Shown here piece after piece: positions 1 to 5,763 of a stretch of DNA of 5,763 bases. A program made the position numbers and the translations under genes. Source of the stretch: Bacillota bacterium (GTDB taxonomy: Bacteria; Bacillota; Clostridia; Lachnospirales; Anaerotignaceae); NCBI GenBank assembly GCA_030526765.1, contig JAUNCB010000093.1, positions 1 to 5,763 of the forward strand, read 5' to 3'. The notes beneath the pieces are model-generated. The model worked only from the letters and a program-made list of their open reading frames with translations. It was not told the DNA's origin and made no database searches. Positions within the stretch are counted from its first letter, which is position 1, and every line of letters begins with the position of its first letter.

Positions 1-51
1 AGCAACTGACTCTTAATCAGTGGGTCCAGGGTTCGAGTCCCTGAGGGCGCA
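1..51 (+). tRNA. tRNA-Lys (anticodon CUU), 3' part, 5' end outside window
   Basis: The anticodon arm is complete: stem ACTGA (5-9) pairs perfectly with TCAGT (17-21) around the seven-base loop CTCTTAA (10-16), so the anticodon is CTT, which reads the Lys codon AAG. The T arm is CAGGG (28-32), loop TTCGAGT and CCCTG (40-44). The acceptor 3' strand is AGGGCGC (44/45 to 50) with discriminator A at 51. CCA is not encoded; the bases after the discriminator are TCTT. The acceptor 5' strand, most of the D arm and any promoter lie before base 1. The tRNA is probably the last one in its transcript, since no further tRNA fold is visible before the terminator at 132-161. Confidence 0.95.
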
Positions 52-131
52 TCTTAACAGGCGGGGCGGGTTGTGCAGAAGTGCGGCTCGCTCTGTTTGC
101 GTTTTACAAGAAAATATGAGAGTATATATCT

Positions 132-161
132 GATCCTGCAAAAAAAGCAGGATCTTTTTTT
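132..161 (+). terminator. Intrinsic terminator downstream of tRNA-Lys
   Basis: A perfect 8-bp stem, GATCCTGC (132-139) with GCAGGATC (147-154), closes a loop of seven A residues and is followed directly by seven T residues (155-161). It lies about 80 nt after the tRNA, with no ORF between, so it most simply ends the tRNA transcript. The A-rich loop and T run make it a poorer terminator in the reverse direction. Confidence 0.9.
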
Positions 162-249
162 CTGCTCTGCAGCAGGAGGGGGCGGTGTTCTAAAGTGCCC
201 CTGTCTGCCATAGATTGTTCCAGAGAGAGTTTGTCGGGGAGCAGGGGGA

Positions 250-1239
250 ATGAGGATGGAAGAGCGGAATGAAAAAATACTGTGGGAGGGCTATGGACTG
301 CGCCTGCGGAGCGCCACCCGCACACGGACAGGGCTGATCTGCCGCACGGATCAGGGGCTCAGAGAGCTGAAAAAGCCGAGGGGCGGCACCGAAAGCCTGT
401 ACCTTGCGGCGCAGGTGAAGCAGCAGCTGCGGAAAAATGGGTTTGATCGGATCAGCCGAATGTTTGAAACCGTGGAGGGGGAGCCCTTTTATCGGTATGA
501 CGGGGTTCTGTATATTCTGGAGGATACGATGCCGCCGGAAAGTCTGGGAGAGGACAGTACCCTGGATTTTGTGCGTGGTGCGGAAACACTGGGGCAGATG
601 CATGCCGCCGCCGTAGGGCTTCCCGATGCGGGCTGGGATCGGGAGCGGCTGCCTGTACTTTATAAAAAACGGCGGAGAGAGCTTTCCAAAATGCGACGCC
701 GTAAGGATAAAAAGGGGCATTACGACGGCATCGATCTGCTGCTGATGCGCTATTATGAGCAGTATGCGGCACAGGTGCAGGAGGCGGAGCAGCTGCTGCA
801 GCAGGGGGATTACAGCGGGGCAGTGGATCGGGCGGCGGCAGAGGGCGCCTTCTGCCACAATGCCTATAAAAGCGAAGCCCTGCGACTGGGCAGCGGCGGC
901 AGGATCTTTGTGGGGAATTTTGATAAGTGCAGTCGGGAGCTTCCCCTTGCAGACCTTGCCTTTTATCTGCGTCGCTATTGCAAAAAGACGGCAGGAGAGC
1001 GGGAAGGTGTGTGGGAAATGCTGGAGGCCTACAGCAGATATCGCTCCCTTTCCGATCAGGATCTGACCCTTCTGATGGGGATGCTGGTCTACCCCGAGAA
1101 ATTTCTGCGGCTGGTCAATGAATACTATAATCGGCGCAGAGCCTGCGTGTCGCCTGCCATGGAGGAAAGGCTGGCGGCAGCGGCGGAGGAGGAGAAAAAA
1201 GGGCTGCGGCTGAAGGGGATCATAGAAAAAGGCTGCTGA
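250..1239 (+). CDS. CotS-family (spore coat kinase-like) protein, probable pseudokinase
   Basis: This 329-residue protein has the layout of the CotS/YutH family, relatives of aminoglycoside phosphotransferases found in endospore formers. Residues 29-41 resemble the beta strands ending in the family's LK pair (K41/K42). Residues 57-93 match the 'L..GF..i...f.T..G..y...dg.lYiL' stretch, and 105-121 resemble the helix before the linker. A basic patch spans 139-155. The end of the catalytic half is recognisable as FCHNAYKSEA (201-210) and then FVGNFDKC...DLAFYLRRY (220-243), matching the family pattern 'lCH.D....N' and 'IDFD.c...DLa.flRr'. The catalytic Asp and Asn positions are Ala (A205, A210) and the first metal-binding Asp is Asn (N223). 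It is therefore unlikely to be an active phosphotransferase, and a structural or spore-coat role is an inference. There is no signal peptide or membrane segment. The start at 250 has GGGGAG (236-241) 8 nt upstream; an ATG at 256 with AGGGGG (243-248) is a close alternative. It appears monocistronic, between two terminators. Confidence 0.75.
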   Translation: MRMEERNEKILWEGYGLRLRSATRTRTGLICRTDQGLRELKKPRGGTESLYLAAQVKQQLRKNGFDRISRMFETVEGEPFYRYDGVLYILEDTMPPESLGEDSTLDFVRGAETLGQMHAAAVGLPDAGWDRERLPVLYKKRRRELSKMRRRKDKKGHYDGIDLLLMRYYEQYAAQVQEAEQLLQQGDYSGAVDRAAAEGAFCHNAYKSEALRLGSGGRIFVGNFDKCSRELPLADLAFYLRRYCKKTAGEREGVWEMLEAYSRYRSLSDQDLTLLMGMLVYPEKFLRLVNEYYNRRRACVSPAMEERLAAAAEEEKKGLRLKGIIEKGC

Positions 1240-1270
1240 GGGAAACCTTGGCAGCCTTTGCTGTTTTTTT
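1228..1270 (+). terminator. Intrinsic terminator overlapping the CotS-like stop codon
   Basis: AAAGGCTGC (1228-1236) pairs perfectly with GCAGCCTTT (1251-1259). Inside it, AGG (1239-1241) and CCT (1246-1248) can stack around a GAAA tetraloop. Seven T residues (1264-1270) follow after a 4-nt gap. The stem's left arm encodes the last codons of the CotS-like gene and the TGA lies in the apical part, so translation through the stop would occlude the hairpin until ribosomes release. Confidence 0.85.
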
Positions 1271-1273
1271 CTG

Positions 1274-1302
1274 TTGCATCTTCAGTGGAAAACAATTAAA
1301 AT
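1274..1302 (+). promoter_or_regulatory. Candidate vegetative (sigma-A-type) promoter for the PEGA-phosphoglucomutase unit
   Basis: TTGCAT (1274-1279) and TAAAAT (1297-1302) are separated by 17 bp, inside an A/T-rich stretch just after the preceding terminator and about 47 nt before the next start codon. The -10 box matches the consensus at five of six positions, while the -35 matches at only three. The position between a terminator and a new gene is the main support. Confidence 0.45.
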
Positions 1303-1333
1303 AAATAATGAAATATTCTGTATTTTTCCCCTG

Positions 1334-1340
1334 AAGGAGG
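1334..1340 (+). promoter_or_regulatory. Shine-Dalgarno site fixing the PEGA gene start
   Basis: AAGGAGG ends 8 nt before the ATG at 1349. It decides this start over an in-frame TTG at 1274, which has no ribosome binding site and falls in the putative -35 box. Confidence 0.85.
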
Positions 1341-1348
1341 AGAAGAGA

Positions 1349-2743
1349 ATGAAGGACTATCATTTTCAGGAAAACGAACAGGACTTCGGCAAAACGGTTC
1401 GTCTGGATGATATAAATGAAAAAGTGAAAAAACTGGAGGAAGGCGGAGAGGATGATCTGGGGGATGCCAGAGCCTTTCTGAATGCCTTTGAATCAGAAAA
1501 ATTCGATGCGCCCGAGGAGCCCGCTTCGGAAGGGGCGGAGCACCGCAGAAGGGTACGGGAAGAAAAATTCAAAATGGATAAAAAGACCATGGGTATTCTG
1601 GCGCTGGCGGCAGTGCTGGCGTGCATTCTGGGCTTTGCGGCGGTGCGCTGGGGTTTTCAGGCGGAGGAGCCGCCTGTGGCGGTGGCCGGCGAACCCTTCC
1701 CGATGCTGGCGGAAAGCATTTCCGAGGAATGGATCAAGGGATATGACATCACGGCGGCGGAAAGAAAAACGATCCTGCTGACGGAGGAAACCCTGTTTCT
1801 GGATGAAAACGGACAGGAAAGCGGAGCGGACAGCATCCATGGGGGCGATGTGGCTGTGGTGACCCTTTCGGAGGATGGGGAAACAGCCCTTTCCATAGAC
1901 TGCGGCGGCGACGGGATAAGCACACGGGAGGCAACCGGACTGGCGGCAGAGGAGAGTGCAGGAAAGCTCATCGGTGAGAAGGATTCCTATGCCTACGGCA
2001 AGCAGGCAATGTTCCTGTATCGGGAGGAGGAACTTTCTCCGAAGGATCTGGAGCCCTGTGATCTGCTGGAGCTGACACTGGTGGACGATGTGGTCTGGTC
2101 TGTGCAGGTGCTGGAATATCACGGCTATATCGAAGTGGAAAATGCAAAAAACATCAAAGACGGCAAGATCCGTCTGGATGAGGAAGAGGAACTGCCTCTG
2201 GAGGAGGGCATGAAGCTCGCCGTTCGGGCAGGGCAGCATCAGGTGACGGTGACAGGCTCCAATATTGAGCAGAGAACCGACACTCTTTTCGTGGAAGCGG
2301 GAGAGGATCTGGAATATGACCTTTCCAAGGCACAGGAGAAAATGGGCGTCATCATCATCGATGCAAATGTAACGGATTATAAGCTCTATATCAATGGCGC
2401 AGCGGCAGAAAGTCCTGCAGTGCTGCCCATGGGGGAATATGATGTGGTGATCCTGAAAAACGGATATATGGAATGGAACCAGCATGTGACACTGGCGGCT
2501 GATTCCGTGACCCTCCATGCAGAGCTTCTGAAGGATATTCAATATGGTACGCTGACAGTAACGGCAGATGTGGAAGGTGCATGGGTATATATCAACGGCG
2601 AAGAATACGGCGTTGCGCCCATGGAAGTGAATCTGCCCTACGGTACCTACCATGTGCAGGTGGAAAAGGAGGACTATGAAACATTCCGACAGAGTGTTTC
2701 CATCCATTCCGCTGCGGCATCCTTACATGCAACATTGGAATAA
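1349..2743 (+). CDS. Membrane-anchored protein with two C-terminal PEGA repeats
   Basis: This 464-residue protein of unknown function has a clear architecture. Residues 1-75 are hydrophilic, strongly charged and partly helix-forming (for example 20-35), ending in a basic cluster at 65-79. A single hydrophobic segment at about 80-99 (TMGILALAAVLACILGFAAV) follows and is not a cleavable signal peptide, since it starts far from the N-terminus. The positive charges on its N-terminal side predict N-in, C-out topology. Residues 104-329 are an acidic, beta-rich extracytoplasmic region that I do not recognise. Two related repeats close the protein: 330-395 (YINGAAAESPAVLPMGEYDV...NGY) and 396-464 (VYINGEEYGVAPMEVNLPYG...KEDY). 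The second is a textbook PEGA module, with the 'vyInG...g..P....LpyG.Y.v.v.k..Y' pattern; the first is more diverged and lacks the full PEGA core. PEGA domains are beta-rich surface modules often found in envelope proteins. The gene is followed after 36 nt by the phosphoglucomutase gene with no terminator between, so the two are probably cotranscribed. Confidence 0.85.
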   Translation: MKDYHFQENEQDFGKTVRLDDINEKVKKLEEGGEDDLGDARAFLNAFESEKFDAPEEPASEGAEHRRRVREEKFKMDKKTMGILALAAVLACILGFAAVRWGFQAEEPPVAVAGEPFPMLAESISEEWIKGYDITAAERKTILLTEETLFLDENGQESGADSIHGGDVAVVTLSEDGETALSIDCGGDGISTREATGLAAEESAGKLIGEKDSYAYGKQAMFLYREEELSPKDLEPCDLLELTLVDDVVWSVQVLEYHGYIEVENAKNIKDGKIRLDEEEELPLEEGMKLAVRAGQHQVTVTGSNIEQRTDTLFVEAGEDLEYDLSKAQEKMGVIIIDANVTDYKLYINGAAAESPAVLPMGEYDVVILKNGYMEWNQHVTLAADSVTLHAELLKDIQYGTLTVTADVEGAWVYINGEEYGVAPMEVNLPYGTYHVQVEKEDYETFRQSVSIHSAAASLHATLE

Positions 2744-2779
2744 CAGGCGGAAATAGAAAATATTAAGGAGGAAAAGAAA

Positions 2780-4510
2780 ATGGAAGAATATCGCGTAAGA
2801 TATGAGCAGTGGCTGAATGACCCCTTTATTGATGAAGAAACAAAGGCGGAGCTGAGAAGCATTGCGGATAACGAAATGGAAATCAAGGAACGCTTCTTCA
2901 AGGAACTGGAATTCGGTACAGGTGGTCTGCGCGGCATCATCGGCAACGGCTCCAACAGACTGAATCAGTACACAGTAGGCAAGGCTTCTCAGGGTCTGGC
3001 AAACTACATTCTGAAAGAAGGCACACAGGCACAGGGCGTTGCGATCGCTTACGATTCCCGCTTTATGTCTCCTGAATTTGCAGAGGTTGCAGGTCTGATT
3101 TTTGCAGCAAACGGCATTCCTGCCTTCGTTTATCCTTCCCTGCGTCCCGTTCCCATGCTGTCCTTTGCAGTAAGAGAGCTGGGCTGTACCGCAGGCGTTG
3201 TGCTGACAGCATCCCACAATCCCCCCGAATACAATGGCTACAAGGTATACTGGGCAGACGGTGCGCAGGTAGTGGCACCCAGAGATAAGGGCATCATCAC
3301 AGAGGTAAACGCTGTGACAGACTTCGGTCAGATCAAAAGAATGGACAGAGCAGAAGCAGAAGCGAAAAAACTGTTCACACTGATCGGAGAAGAAGTGGAT
3401 GCGGCATTTGACAAAAATGTACAGGACTGCCTGATGGATAAGGAAATGATCGCACGCATGGGCGATAAGCTGAATATCGTTTATACACCCCTGCACGGCT
3501 CCGGCAATATGCCCGTTCGCCGCAATCTGGAAAAAGCAGGCTTCAAAAATGTATTTATCGTAAAAGAACAGGAAATGCCCGATTCCTCCTTCTCCACAGT
3601 GGATTATCCCAACCCCGAGGATGTAAAGGTATTCGTTATGGCACAGGAGCTGGCTGCAAAGGTGGATGCAGATGTACTGATCGGTACGGACCCCGATGCA
3701 GACCGTGTGGGTGCTATGGTAAAAGATGATAAGGGCGAATTCGTTGCCCTGACAGGCAACCATGTAGGCGCACTGGCAACAGAATATATCCTGAGCCAGA
3801 AAAAAGCACAGGGCAAGCTGCCTGCAAACGGTGCGGTAATCAAGACAATCGTTTCCACAGAAATGATCACACCCATCTGTGAAGCATACGGCGTGGAAAA
3901 AATGGACGTTCTGACAGGCTTTAAATTCATCGGTGAAAAGATCAAGGGCTTTGAGGAAACAGGCTCTCACCAGTATCTGTACGGCTTTGAAGAATCCTAC
4001 GGCTGTCTGGGCGGCACATACGCAAGAGATAAGGACGCAGTTTATGCTGCAGTTCTGATCTGTGAAATGGCGGCTTACTACAAGGAAAAAGGCATGACCC
4101 TGTATGAAGCCCTGCTGGCACTGTATGAAAAATACGGCTACTACCGTGAAGGCGTAAAATCTCTGACCATGAAGGGTCTGGAAGGCATGGAACGCATTGC
4201 CCTCATCATGAAGACCTTCAGAGAAAACACACCCGCAGAGCTGGGCGGCTTCAAGGTGGTTGTGGCAAAGGACTATAAGACACAGGTGTTCAAGGATCTG
4301 GTGACAGGTGCGGAAAGCGGCAGCCCTCTGCCTGTATCCGATGTGCTGCACTACACACTGGAAGACGGCACATGGGTTTGCATCCGTCCTTCCGGCACAG
4401 AGCCCAAGCTGAAATTCTATATCGGCGTAAAAGCAGACAGCCTGCAGGCTGCACAGGATAAAGTAGATGCGCTGAATGATGACATTGATGCAAAAATTGC
4501 AGCGATCTAA
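2780..4510 (+). CDS. pgcA: Phosphoglucomutase/phosphomannomutase-family phosphohexomutase
   Basis: This complete 576-residue member of the alpha-D-phosphohexomutase superfamily is close in length and motif order to Bacillus PgcA. Cytosolic enzymes of this type interconvert glucose-6-phosphate and glucose-1-phosphate with a phosphoserine and Mg2+, feeding UDP-glucose, glycogen and envelope sugar synthesis. All four signature regions are intact. The catalytic loop is TASHNP (143-148) with Ser145. The metal-binding loop is TDPDADR (303-309) with D304, D306 and D308. The sugar-binding loop is GFEESYG (402-408) with E404 and S406. The phosphate-binding loop is RPSGTEPK (536-543). The N-terminal FGTGGLRG (45-52) is also typical. 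The ATG has AAGGAGG (2765-2771) 8 nt upstream. Codon choice differs strongly from the flanking genes: I saw no GGG or CGG codons, while ACA, GCA, GGC/GGT and AGA/CGT/CGC prevail, as expected for high expression. Substrate preference (glucose versus mannose or pentose phosphates) cannot be settled from sequence. The gene symbol follows the Bacillus homologue. Confidence 0.93.
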   Translation: MEEYRVRYEQWLNDPFIDEETKAELRSIADNEMEIKERFFKELEFGTGGLRGIIGNGSNRLNQYTVGKASQGLANYILKEGTQAQGVAIAYDSRFMSPEFAEVAGLIFAANGIPAFVYPSLRPVPMLSFAVRELGCTAGVVLTASHNPPEYNGYKVYWADGAQVVAPRDKGIITEVNAVTDFGQIKRMDRAEAEAKKLFTLIGEEVDAAFDKNVQDCLMDKEMIARMGDKLNIVYTPLHGSGNMPVRRNLEKAGFKNVFIVKEQEMPDSSFSTVDYPNPEDVKVFVMAQELAAKVDADVLIGTDPDADRVGAMVKDDKGEFVALTGNHVGALATEYILSQKKAQGKLPANGAVIKTIVSTEMITPICEAYGVEKMDVLTGFKFIGEKIKGFEETGSHQYLYGFEESYGCLGGTYARDKDAVYAAVLICEMAAYYKEKGMTLYEALLALYEKYGYYREGVKSLTMKGLEGMERIALIMKTFRENTPAELGGFKVVVAKDYKTQVFKDLVTGAESGSPLPVSDVLHYTLEDGTWVCIRPSGTEPKLKFYIGVKADSLQAAQDKVDALNDDIDAKIAAI

Positions 4511-4534
4511 GGAAAAATAACAAAACAGATTCAG

Positions 4535-4564
4535 AAAGGCCCCTCATCAGAGGGGCTTTTTCTT
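4535..4564 (+). terminator. Intrinsic terminator after the phosphoglucomutase gene
   Basis: GCCCCTC (4539-4545), loop ATCA and GAGGGGC (4550-4556) form a 7-bp GC-rich stem. It can be extended by AAAG against the first Ts, and is followed by TTTTTCTT. It begins 24 nt after the stop codon and closes the PEGA-phosphoglucomutase unit. Confidence 0.92.
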
Positions 4565-4590
4565 CCCGAAGAAAGATTTCTTTCGGGGAG
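4562..4590 (+). terminator. Second hairpin, possible back-up terminator or transporter leader structure
   Basis: CTTCCCGAA (4562-4570) pairs with TTCGGGGAG (4582-4590), including one G-U pair, around an 11-nt loop in which GAAAG and CTTTC could pair instead. TTTTC follows (4591-4595). The T run is short, so termination would be weaker than at the preceding hairpin. It ends only 15 nt before the transporter's ribosome binding site, so it could equally be a 5' leader element. Confidence 0.45.
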
Positions 4591-4605
4591 TTTTCTGAAA
4601 TGTTT

Positions 4606-4610
4606 GGAGG
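4606..4610 (+). promoter_or_regulatory. Shine-Dalgarno site fixing the transporter start
   Basis: GGAGG lies 8 nt before the ATG at 4619. Another ATG at 4612, in a different frame, is only 1 nt from this site, and the frame opened there yields a Cys/Gly/Arg-rich nonsense product. Confidence 0.75.
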
Positions 4611-4618
4611 TATGAAGA

Positions 4619-5509
4619 ATGAAAGAACAAAAGAAAAAAATGCTGCTGGCGGATCTGGGGCTGCTTCTGGCGGCAACCTTCTGGGGTGTCGGCTTTGTGG
4701 CAGGAGATATGGTGGCGGCAACCTTTCCTGCCTTCTGGATCATGGCATTTCGGTTTACAGGGGCAGGGCTGATTCTGGGGATACTCTTCCGCCAGCGGAT
4801 GAGAAAGGCGACGAAGGCAGACCAAAGGGCGGGGGTGCTTCTGGGCATTCTTCTTTTCATTGCCCAGCCCTTCCAGATCATCGGGCTGAAATATACCACC
4901 CCCTCCAAGCAGGCCTTTCTGCTGGCAGCTTATGTGGTGATCGTGCCCTTTGTTTCCTGGCTGGTGCTGAAAAAAAGACCCCAGGCAAAGGCGTTTCCTG
5001 CAGGGCTGATGGCCTTGTGCGGCATTGGGCTGATTTCATTGAACGGTGCGGCAGCGGTGGAGATGGGGGATCTGCTGTCTATTATTTTTGCGCTGCTGTA
5101 TTCCTTTACCATTGTGGCAACAGGGGTTTTTGCCAAAAAGGCGGATCCTATTGTCATGAGCTGCTATCAGTATCTGACGACGGGGGGACTTTCCATTCTT
5201 GCCTCCTTTCTCATAGAGGATATGCCGAGGGTGCTTCCCAAAACGGCTGTGATCGCTTTGGTCTATCTGACGGCGGTCAATACGGTGGGGGCTTATACCA
5301 TACAGAATGTGGCGAGAAGGTATACAACGGATACCCATGCGGCGGTATTGATCTCCACTCAGTCGGTGATCGGTTATTTCTGCGGTGTGGTGCTTTATGG
5401 AGACCCGTTTACACCAAGAGTGCTTCTGGGCGGACTGATCGTATTCGGTGCAGTGCTGCTTTCGGTAGTGAACCGAGGCGATGCGCTGAAAGGAAAAACA
5501 GAAGGATAA
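4619..5509 (+). CDS. EamA/DMT-superfamily transporter, ten predicted membrane helices
   Basis: This 296-residue integral membrane protein has the length and double-EamA layout usual for drug/metabolite transporters (5+5 helices). A short lysine-rich N-terminus (KEQKKK) precedes hydrophobic segments at roughly 9-29, 35-57, 70-90, 96-117, 126-143, 149-170, 177-198, 209-227, 239-260 and 265-285. The stretch 87-121 (IIGLKYTTPSKQAF, then the next helix ending in VLKKRP) is the conserved end of the first EamA half. The second half carries the matching pattern at 229-262 (QNVARRYTTDTHAAVL...YGD). Such proteins usually export or exchange small metabolites or amino acids across the cytoplasmic membrane, but the substrate cannot be read from the sequence. 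The gene stands alone between terminators, and I found no convincing promoter. It faces a probable asparagine synthetase gene, which does not by itself imply an amino acid substrate. Confidence 0.9.
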   Translation: MKEQKKKMLLADLGLLLAATFWGVGFVAGDMVAATFPAFWIMAFRFTGAGLILGILFRQRMRKATKADQRAGVLLGILLFIAQPFQIIGLKYTTPSKQAFLLAAYVVIVPFVSWLVLKKRPQAKAFPAGLMALCGIGLISLNGAAAVEMGDLLSIIFALLYSFTIVATGVFAKKADPIVMSCYQYLTTGGLSILASFLIEDMPRVLPKTAVIALVYLTAVNTVGAYTIQNVARRYTTDTHAAVLISTQSVIGYFCGVVLYGDPFTPRVLLGGLIVFGAVLLSVVNRGDALKGKTEG

Positions 5510-5518
5510 ATAGAAAGA

Positions 5519-5568
5519 CCGATTTCTCTTGATGGTTCGAGAAATCGGCCTTTTCGTTTTGTTTTTTT
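5519..5568. terminator. Terminator between converging transporter and asparagine synthetase genes, probably bidirectional
   Basis: CCGATTTCTC (5519-5528) and GAGAAATCGG (5539-5548) form a perfect 10-bp stem around a 10-nt loop. On the plus strand it is followed by CCTTTTCG and then T-rich sequence with seven Ts (5562-5568). On the minus strand the same stem is followed by TCTTTCTATTTAT, a weaker but usable U-rich tail. It lies 9 nt after the transporter stop and about 40 nt after the minus-strand stop, so one structure can serve both genes. Confidence 0.85.
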
Positions 5569-5589
5569 ATGAGGACTTCATTTTTAAAA

Positions 5590-5763
5590 TCAGTTTTCAA
5601 AGAACTGCTTATGCCAAACAAGGAACATATACACTGTCCAGATCTTACGGCTGTTATCCGCCTTGCCTGCTTTATGGTCATCCAGATATTTCATGATCTC
5701 TTCTGTCTTGAAATATTCCTGTGCCGCAGGGCTGTGGAAGGCTTCCTTGACGATATTGTAGTA
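5590..5763 (-). CDS. asnB: C-terminus of probable asparagine synthetase (glutamine-hydrolysing), partial
   Basis: Reading the minus strand from the window edge gives 57 codons without interruption, then TGA (complement of 5590-5592). The fragment contains EEIMKYLDDHKAG and then DNSRKIWTVYMFLVWHKQFF near its end. This helix-H-x-x-G-x-x-D-N-S-R-K-I-W-T-V-F-x-W pattern is characteristic of the very C-terminus of AsnB-type asparagine synthetases, which use glutamine and ATP to convert aspartate to asparagine. The N-terminal glutaminase domain, the ATP pyrophosphatase motif and the start codon are outside the window, so activity cannot be judged. The stop falls at the expected distance after the conserved Trp, so this end looks intact. 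Another Asn_synthase-domain amidotransferase is possible. Confidence 0.75.
   Translation of the reverse strand, partial: YYNIVKEAFHSPAAQEYFKTEEIMKYLDDHKAGKADNSRKIWTVYMFLVWHKQFFEN

Noticed and set aside
103..130. TTTACA and TATATC spaced 16 bp, a possible promoter after the tRNA
   Set aside because: Transcription would start inside the terminator hairpin at 132-161 and be terminated at once, so it is not a useful promoter for the CotS-like gene.
1..161. tRNA 3' end as an integration site for a mobile element
   Set aside because: No integrase, no direct repeat of the tRNA 3' end and no foreign-looking gene follows within the window.
179..201. GGGGC...GCCCC inverted repeat before the CotS-like gene
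   Set aside because: The stem is only 5 bp around a 13-nt loop with no T run, which is expected by chance in GC-rich sequence.
190..858. A 222-codon minus-strand frame across the start of the CotS-like gene
   Set aside because: It is a shadow of the GC-rich sense coding frame, with no family resemblance and no sensible ribosome binding site.
1493..2707. A 404-codon open frame on the minus strand, opposite the PEGA gene
   Set aside because: The product is His/Cys-rich without domain pattern, and the sense strand has clear domain structure and a good ribosome binding site.
2723..4351. A 542-codon open frame on the minus strand, opposite the phosphoglucomutase gene
   Set aside because: It lies almost wholly antisense to an intact conserved enzyme, encodes a Cys/His/Phe-rich product with no recognisable motif, and is explained by the biased codon use of the sense gene, which suppresses antisense stops.
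4600..5532. A 310-codon plus-strand frame overlapping the transporter gene and slightly longer than it
   Set aside because: It is Cys/Gly/Arg-rich and shows no membrane or domain pattern, whereas the other frame gives a canonical ten-helix EamA protein with a well-placed ribosome binding site.
5409..5681. A 90-codon minus-strand frame near the right end
   Set aside because: It overlaps the transporter's 3' end, crosses the shared terminator and is in a different frame from the conserved asparagine synthetase C-terminus.

Overview
The window looks like chromosomal DNA from a low-to-mid GC Firmicute, most likely a spore-forming Clostridia of the Lachnospiraceae type. Three things suggest this: strong AAGGAGG-type ribosome binding sites about 8 nt before the starts, a CotS-family (spore coat kinase-like) gene, and tight intrinsic terminators after nearly every unit. 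The species assignment is inference. I see no mobile element, CRISPR array, phage gene or integrase.

Layout: the 3' part of a tRNA-Lys(CUU) gene (1-51) is followed by a strong terminator (132-161). Next come a CotS-like gene (250-1239) with a terminator overlapping its stop codon, a gene for a membrane-anchored protein with two C-terminal PEGA repeats (1349-2743), and a full-length phosphoglucomutase-type phosphohexomutase (2780-4510) only 36 nt downstream of it. After a terminator pair there is a ten-helix EamA/DMT-family transporter (4619-5509). The last gene, on the minus strand and cut by the window end (5590-5763), is the C-terminus of what looks like a glutamine-hydrolysing asparagine synthetase. 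It converges on the transporter across a probably shared terminator.

Transcription units inferred from terminators and spacing are: tRNA; CotS-like gene alone; PEGA gene plus phosphoglucomutase; transporter; asparagine synthetase from the opposite side. The only likely protein-coding operon is PEGA-phosphoglucomutase. It pairs a surface-exposed protein of unknown role with the enzyme that makes glucose-1-phosphate for UDP-glucose, glycogen and envelope sugars.

The most notable points are that the CotS-like protein has lost the catalytic-loop Asp and Asn and has Asn for the metal-binding Asp, so it is probably a pseudokinase, and that the phosphoglucomutase gene has codon usage sharply unlike its neighbours. 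I found no convincing wholly new system; most of the window is ordinary core genome.
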